A DNA stretch of 64,000 nucleotides from the NCBI RefSeq assembly GCF_030247195.1, contig NC_080672.1, positions 304,637,115 through 304,701,114 on the forward strand. The letters run 5' to 3'. Positions 58,929 through 64,000 of the stretch are shown one piece after another. The DNA comes from Topomyia yanbarensis (lineage: Eukaryota > Arthropoda > Insecta > Diptera > Culicidae). Position 1 is the first letter of the stretch. Every line of letters begins with the position of its first letter. A model generated the notes under the pieces. It had not been told where the DNA came from. It saw only the letters and a program-made list of their open reading frames with translations, and did not search any database. The translations under genes were made by a program, and so were the position numbers.

Positions 58929-61900
58929 TAGTTATTTAATCACTCTATTTTTATGCACAGTTTGTTCTTCTTTTGTCTCACAATGTTCTATTACAATGTT
59001 GGGATGTAGGATGTTTTTTATAATAAATGGACCTGAATATACTGGATCTAATTTCCTTCTGTTCTCTATTTTTAACCAAACTTTGTCGTTAATTTTTACA
59101 TTTAATGGATTTGTTTGATCGGCTTGATCTTTTATTCTCATAACTTTGTTTTTATTTAGTAATCCTCGAGCTTTGGAAACTGTTTGTTGAATTTTGAATT
59201 TTAGTTCCGAATAATAATGTTCATGATTGTAGACTGGATCTATAGTGTCTGCATTTTTCAAATATAATGGAAAGTTAACTGGTTTTCCAAATACAAGTTC
59301 AAAAGGAGCAAATTTTATATCTGAATGGGGTGAAGTATTGTAACAAAAGGCATAGTATGAAATAAATGAGTCCCAATCATTGCGCTCTTCATTAATGAAA
59401 TGTCTTAAGTATTCATTAAGAAAACGATGATTTCGTTCTAAGCTACCAACTGTTTGAGGATGGTAAGCAGTTGCAAAGTTATGATCTATTTTTAATATTT
59501 TACATACATTTTCAAAAATTTCATTCTTATACTCAGTTCCCATATCTGTTTTTATTGCAGATGGACAACCGTATATAAGTACAAAACTTTCGATGAATGC
59601 TTTCGCTACTGTTATAGCTTGCTTATCCACTAAAGGTGTGATAATTACATATTTGGATAAATCGCATTGCAAAGTGAGTGCATAACGATTTCCATTATTT
59701 GTTTTGGTAAATGGACCTACCGTGTCGATTGATATCAAATTGAACACTTTAGCAGGTGTTGTTGTGTGAATAAATTTTTCACTTGTTTTCATTTTGTGTT
59801 TATTTTGTTTACATAGAATGCATTGTTTGACATAATTGGTTATTGTGGACTTCATATTCGTCCAATAATAGTTTCTTCGTAATTTCATCAATAGTTTATT
59901 TATACCTACATGTCCTCCCAAGAGAGTATTGTGGTTTTCAGCTATGATGTTTTGAATATCTATTTTATTTTTTATCACTGCAGCTTTTTTATATAGTATT
60001 ATACAGACGTCTTTTAATGTTTCGTTGCAGCTTTCTTTAAATTTTTGAACGTTCATTTTTTTGAATATAATGCTGCTTAATTCTAGCGCTAGTTTCTTTA
60101 TTGACATTTTCTTGGCCATTTCATTTATTTGCTTTAACGCATTTTGGACATCTATAACATTTTTTTTGTAAGTAAGTTGCACTGATGCTAACTCTTTTTT
60201 CTTTGTTTTTGATGTGATTTTTATTGTTATTATCGAATGGCGCATTTCAAAGACCAATTTTGGTAAACTGAAAGCGTCTATATTGTTGACAGATTCATAA
60301 GCCCTGAGGTGATCAGTCTCAGTAGCATTATCAACTGTTATTTTGTTTTGGTCGATTTTCCCAGTTCTAGACCTAGTTTGAACTGGCAGGACAAGTAGTA
60401 CTTCAGAATTGATAGTTACGCGTGAAAGAGCATCAGGTACCGTATTATTTTTGCCTTTCACGTATTCGATATCAAATGAGAAGTCTTCTAAATCCGTTCT
60501 CATCCTTGTTAATTTGGAGGATGGTTCTTTCATCGAAAATAAATATATAAGAGGTCGGTGATCAGTTTTCACTAAAAAGCGTCTTCCATATAAATATGGT
60601 CGAAAATGTTTGATTGCCCAGTGGATGGCTGTTAATTCTTGTTCTATAGTAGACTTATTACTTTCTCCTTTGGTGAACATTCTACTAGCGTATGCAACAG
60701 GTAGTTCAGCATCGCCATGTAATTGAGATAACACAGCTCCGCATGCTAATTTAGATGCGTCTGTGCTTAAAATAAATTGTTTATTGAAGTCCGGAAATTG
60801 TAAAATTCTTGGTGACATAAGCTCTTGTTTTAATTTTTCAAACGCATTTTTACACTCTTCACTCCACTTGAAGACTGCATTCTTTTTCAGAATTGCATTC
60901 AATGGAGCGGTTATATCAGAAAAGTAAGGTATGAACCTTCTGTAATAATTACAAAATGCGACAAAACGTCGTACTTCGTCCGCATTTTGGGGTACCGGAT
61001 ATTTTTCAATCACGGAGAATTTTGCCTTGTCAGGTTGAATTCCTTCGGCGGATATATGATGTCCTAAATAAGTAACATCTGCACAGAAGAAATGACATTT
61101 AGCAGGATTTAGCTTGAGATTAAATTGTTGGAGTTTGGTGAACACTCTTTCTAAATTTTTCAAATGGTGGTCAATAGAACATCCAATGACAATAATATCA
61201 TCGATGTACAGAAAAGCACATTCCGGAGGAAGACCGCTTAAAGCTATAGTCATCATCCTTTGAAAACTATTGGGCGAGATTGACAGTCCAAATGGAAGTC
61301 TGTTAAACTCATAATGCCCTTGATGTGTGGAGAAGGCTGTTAACTTTTTTGAGTTTTTGTCTAGTTCGATTTGATGAAATCCTGACATCAAATCAAGAGT
61401 CGAAAAATATTTCGCTCTCCCAAGTTGGTCCACAATATCATCTATTCTAGTTAGAGGAAATTTGTCGGCTATAATTTTTTTGTTAAGTTGACGAAAATCA
61501 CAGACTAAACGATGCTTTTGATCTTTAGTATTGGATTTTTTCGGTACTAACAAAATTGGTGTGTTATAAGGTGACGTGGAGTCTTGAATAATTCCTTTCT
61601 CGAGTAAATCATTAACTTGTTTCGTTATTTCAGCTCTGTGAACTTCAGGAGTTCTGTAGTTTTTTATGTATACTGGTGTGTTGTCGGTAATATTTATATT
61701 TTGTTTATAAAAGTTATTGCAGGTTAGCATATCACCTTGCAAAGAGAAAATATTATTAAATTTTTTGCATAATTCTATTAATTTGCCTTTGGCTTCAGCA
61801 TTTACACCATCAATATTTAATTCTTTCATGAGATTTGTATTTCGGTTTTCCTGGTCAACCTCTTTGAACGTATACATTATATATTGTTGTAGAGGGATTA

Positions 61901-62480
61901 TCTGTTTAGTAAAATTTTTATCAATTATTACTGCTTTATTTGTTGTGTTAATGAATTTAGCTATTGCATGTTCTGAATTAACGATAGCGTTTCCGCAAAA
62001 TACTCCGGGTTGAACTTCACATGACAGTAAAACGTTATCTTCTTTGGTGCTCTTCGTATTTATTTGTCTATAAACCTCACAGCGAGGTGGTAGGACAATT
62101 GTATCTTCACAAGTGTCTTCAATTATTATTTCAATTGGACCAAGGCTAGTAGCGCATGTTAATGTCCAAGTGTCATAATCAATATTACAATGATATTTGG
62201 TGAGAAAGTCTCGACCTAAAATACCATCTGTCGGAATTGGAAATTCGTCATTCACTATATGAAATTTATGTAATAGCGATACACCATCGCTAGTATACAG
62301 TTCTGTAGTCATAGAACCTTTAGTTTCAGTTTTGATATTGTTTATTCCCGTAATCAAGCATTTGTCAGTTATTGTGATAAATTCGTCTTGGTTTAATTTA
62401 TTGGGTTTCAGAATCGATATCTCTGCTCCCGTATCTATCAAAAATGGTTTGGTATGAATATTGAAAATGTATCTGGTCAA
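58929..62480 (-). CDS. pol: gypsy Pol polyprotein, copy 2
   Basis: The open frame is 1182 residues, with the same translation as copy 1 as far as I can read. It has DTGA protease, YIDD reverse transcriptase, TDAS RNase H and an HHCC plus DD35E integrase (Asp 919, Asp 979, Glu 1015). It lacks an ATG at the start of the frame (TTG) and is entered from gag in the -1 phase. Two identical open pol frames imply either a very recent duplication or an assembly duplicate. Confidence 0.92.
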
Positions 62481-62888
62481 TGGTTCCTTATTTGGGATAA
62501 TGGGACTGCTTGTTGTGTTTGCTGTTGTTGTTCTTGCGGGTTGCTTATACCCCCAACATGCTGAGCATGTTGATTCTGCTGCTGCTGCTGCTGTGGCTGT
62601 TGAGGGCCTTGCCAGTTTTCCGCATCGTTGTAAAATATTTGATTATGTTGACGAGTATTTCCACCCCGTGTGTAACTTTGTCCGCGGTGATTCTGGATTC
62701 CGCGGCCTCTATTTCCATTTTGGTGTCCCCGATAATTGTAGTTATTTTGATTGAAAGGGCGGTTTTAGTAATATCCAATATTTAGTCTCCTGGCCATCTT
62801 GCCACACCGCGTGCTGCTCTAACGTATTTATTATATTTATTAGCGGATCTCCGCTTACCGTAGGATTTTTACTTGTACGCGACCCCAT
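62481..62888 (-). pseudogene. gag: gypsy gag remnant, copy 2 (same internal deletion)
   Basis: ATG at 62888. The short N-terminal frame, the Asn/Gln/Gly/Arg-rich tail in a different frame and the same junction are as in copy 1. Identity of this rare lesion in both copies is the main proof of duplication. Confidence 0.75.
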
Positions 62889-63340
62889 TTTTTTAACTGT
62901 CACTGGTTGAGTGGGTAGCGGTCGGACGGCTGAATCTCGGTTAACTTGGCTAATGCTTAATAGTCACGTACTCATTCTCGATAATAGTAAGGTTCGTTCA
63001 CTTGGTCGTAACTTAGCATCAGGTCACTTAATTCACTTGGTCGTAGTTTAACGGAATGGCGTATCTCACAATTTGGCTAGTTCTCATTCTTTTGGTTATT
63101 TTTCTTAGCACACTGGACGAATTTTCCACCACTGGAACTCCTCACTTTTATTTGTATAAGTTCTTCTGGAGTTATTGGTAGTTGCTGTGCGATCACTACT
63201 AATCAGTTGGGTCTTTAGATCTCCATTTTCACTTAACACACGCGAGAACGGAACGAGCTGTTAGGATTCGCGGATCTACAGTACAAGTGCGGGTTCGTGC
63301 CGCTGGTAATCACTGCTCGGATACGAGCCACGGTCTGCCA
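62889..63340 (-). other. gypsy copy 2 leader and primer-binding site
   Basis: The untranslated leader ends at the primer-binding site TGGCAGACCGTGG (63328-63340) beside the 5' LTR. No gene is seen. Confidence 0.6.
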
Positions 63341-63637
63341 TGTAAGTTTGTCTTACTTAGAATGAATTATTTTATTCAATATTTAGTTTTTATATGCATG
63401 ACGATTGCCATGCATACATCGATACATAGTACATAGGGTCATAGCGTTAGACGCCTGGAGTGACAATTTGCTGCGCCGTATCCATGTGCCTTGCACGTCA
63501 TCAAATGTGCAGCGTCGACAATAGACCTCGGTGATCGACCGCTCGAGTTGGTCACCGGTGTGCTGTGCGAATAAAGTTCGATTGAGTACAGTCGAACTTT
63601 ATATAGCACGGTATAATTTAATTAGTGGGACGTCACA
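63341..63637 (-). repeat. 5' LTR of gypsy copy 2
   Basis: 297 bp; carries GGTATAATT as in the 5' LTR of copy 1. The TATA-like box is at 63598-63606. Confidence 0.9.
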
Positions 63638-64000
63638 CTATCCGCTATCCGCTATCCGCTATCGCTATCGCTATTGCTATTGCTATCGCTATCGCTATCG
63701 CTATCGCTATCGCTATCGCTATCGCTATCGCTATCGCTATCGCTATCGCTATCGCTATCGCTATCGCTATCGCTATCGCTATCGCTATCGCTATCGCTAT
63801 CGCTATCGCTATCGCTATCGCTATCGCTATCGCTATCGCTATCGCTATCGCTATCGCTATCGCTATCGCTATCGCTATCGCTATCGCTATCGCTATCCGC
63901 TATCGCTATCTGCGGCCAAGATTTCAAATCCGGAAATGCACGTGCAAAAAAGTGAAATTTCACTTGCGAATATGCAAGTGCAAAACTCCTCCTGCAACAT
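63638..64000. repeat. satellite right of gypsy copy 2, running off the window
   Basis: CTAT (63638-63641) is the right target-site duplication. Then come three heptamers, the TGCTAT variant pair, a hexamer array to about 63898 and spacer S from 63911. The array is three hexamers longer than its counterpart at 52760-52978. Confidence 0.9.

Larger units (their letters stand above)
58200..63637 (-). mobile_element. Ty3/gypsy LTR retrotransposon, copy 2 (same insertion, duplicated)
   Basis: It is offset exactly 10901 bp from copy 1 at every landmark: same length, same flanking GCGCTAT and CTATCCGC, same gag deletion, same single LTR difference, same 1182-residue pol. It is therefore a duplicated segment and not an independent insertion. 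Confidence 0.93.

Noticed and set aside
31606..63963. Minus-strand frames of Ser-Asp or Ile-Ala repeats ending in [20 protein letters not shown]
   Set aside because: These are the reverse of the same hexamer (GATAGC) plus spacer S. The recurring non-repeat tail is the spacer read in reverse, not a conserved domain.
29172..64000. Telomeric repeat array
   Set aside because: The monomers are not TTAGG, and dipteran telomeres do not use such simple hexamers. Nothing here shows a chromosome end; subtelomeric placement remains possible but unproven.

Overview
The window is eukaryotic, non-genic, repeat-dominated DNA, most probably from a mosquito (Culicidae). The evidence is the GCCTTTCTC-ended AT-rich repeat at 3.9-7.6 kb, a type I associate with mosquito genomes, plus R1-clade non-LTR elements and a Ty3/gypsy LTR element of dipteran character. 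I see no convincing host gene. The only candidate is a badly degraded coding remnant near 1.1-2.4 kb. Species and chromosome position cannot be read from the sequence.

Layout. (1) 1-3950: AT-rich intergenic DNA with a possible pseudogene and an inverted repeat. (2) 3951-7568: an A-B-A'-B' tandem arrangement (offset about 2.3 kb) of a dispersed repeat containing TG/TATG microsatellites. (3) 7569-29156: four copies of one R1-clade element. Copy 1 (minus) and copy 2 (plus, 5'-truncated) are fused head to head. Copy 3 (minus) is full length, with both ORFs open and a 14-bp target-site duplication. Copy 4 (plus) is full length but mutated, with a 15-bp target-site duplication inside satellite DNA. 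(4) 16.7-17.07, 22.8-23.4 and 29.2-64 kb: one satellite locus built from a hexamer (CGCTAT) and a heptamer (CCGCTAT). Two non-satellite spacer families and an unrelated 0.27-kb block punctuate it, and all are assembled into nested higher-order repeats (about 2.2-2.8 kb, 3.46 kb and 10.9 kb). (5) 47299-52736 and 58200-63637: two apparently identical 5.4-kb Ty3/gypsy copies inside the satellite. They have 297-bp LTRs, an open pol with intact catalytic motifs and a gag that has lost most of its interior. The second arose by duplication of a 10.9-kb segment, not by a second insertion.

The parts give a readable history: hexamer/heptamer growth, higher-order amplification with spacers, R1 and gypsy insertions into the satellite (an empty paralogous gypsy site survives at 43.3 kb), then duplication of the gypsy-bearing segment, followed by array-length drift in whole monomers. 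The very long open frames across 29-64 kb are a by-product of stop-free monomers and are not genes.
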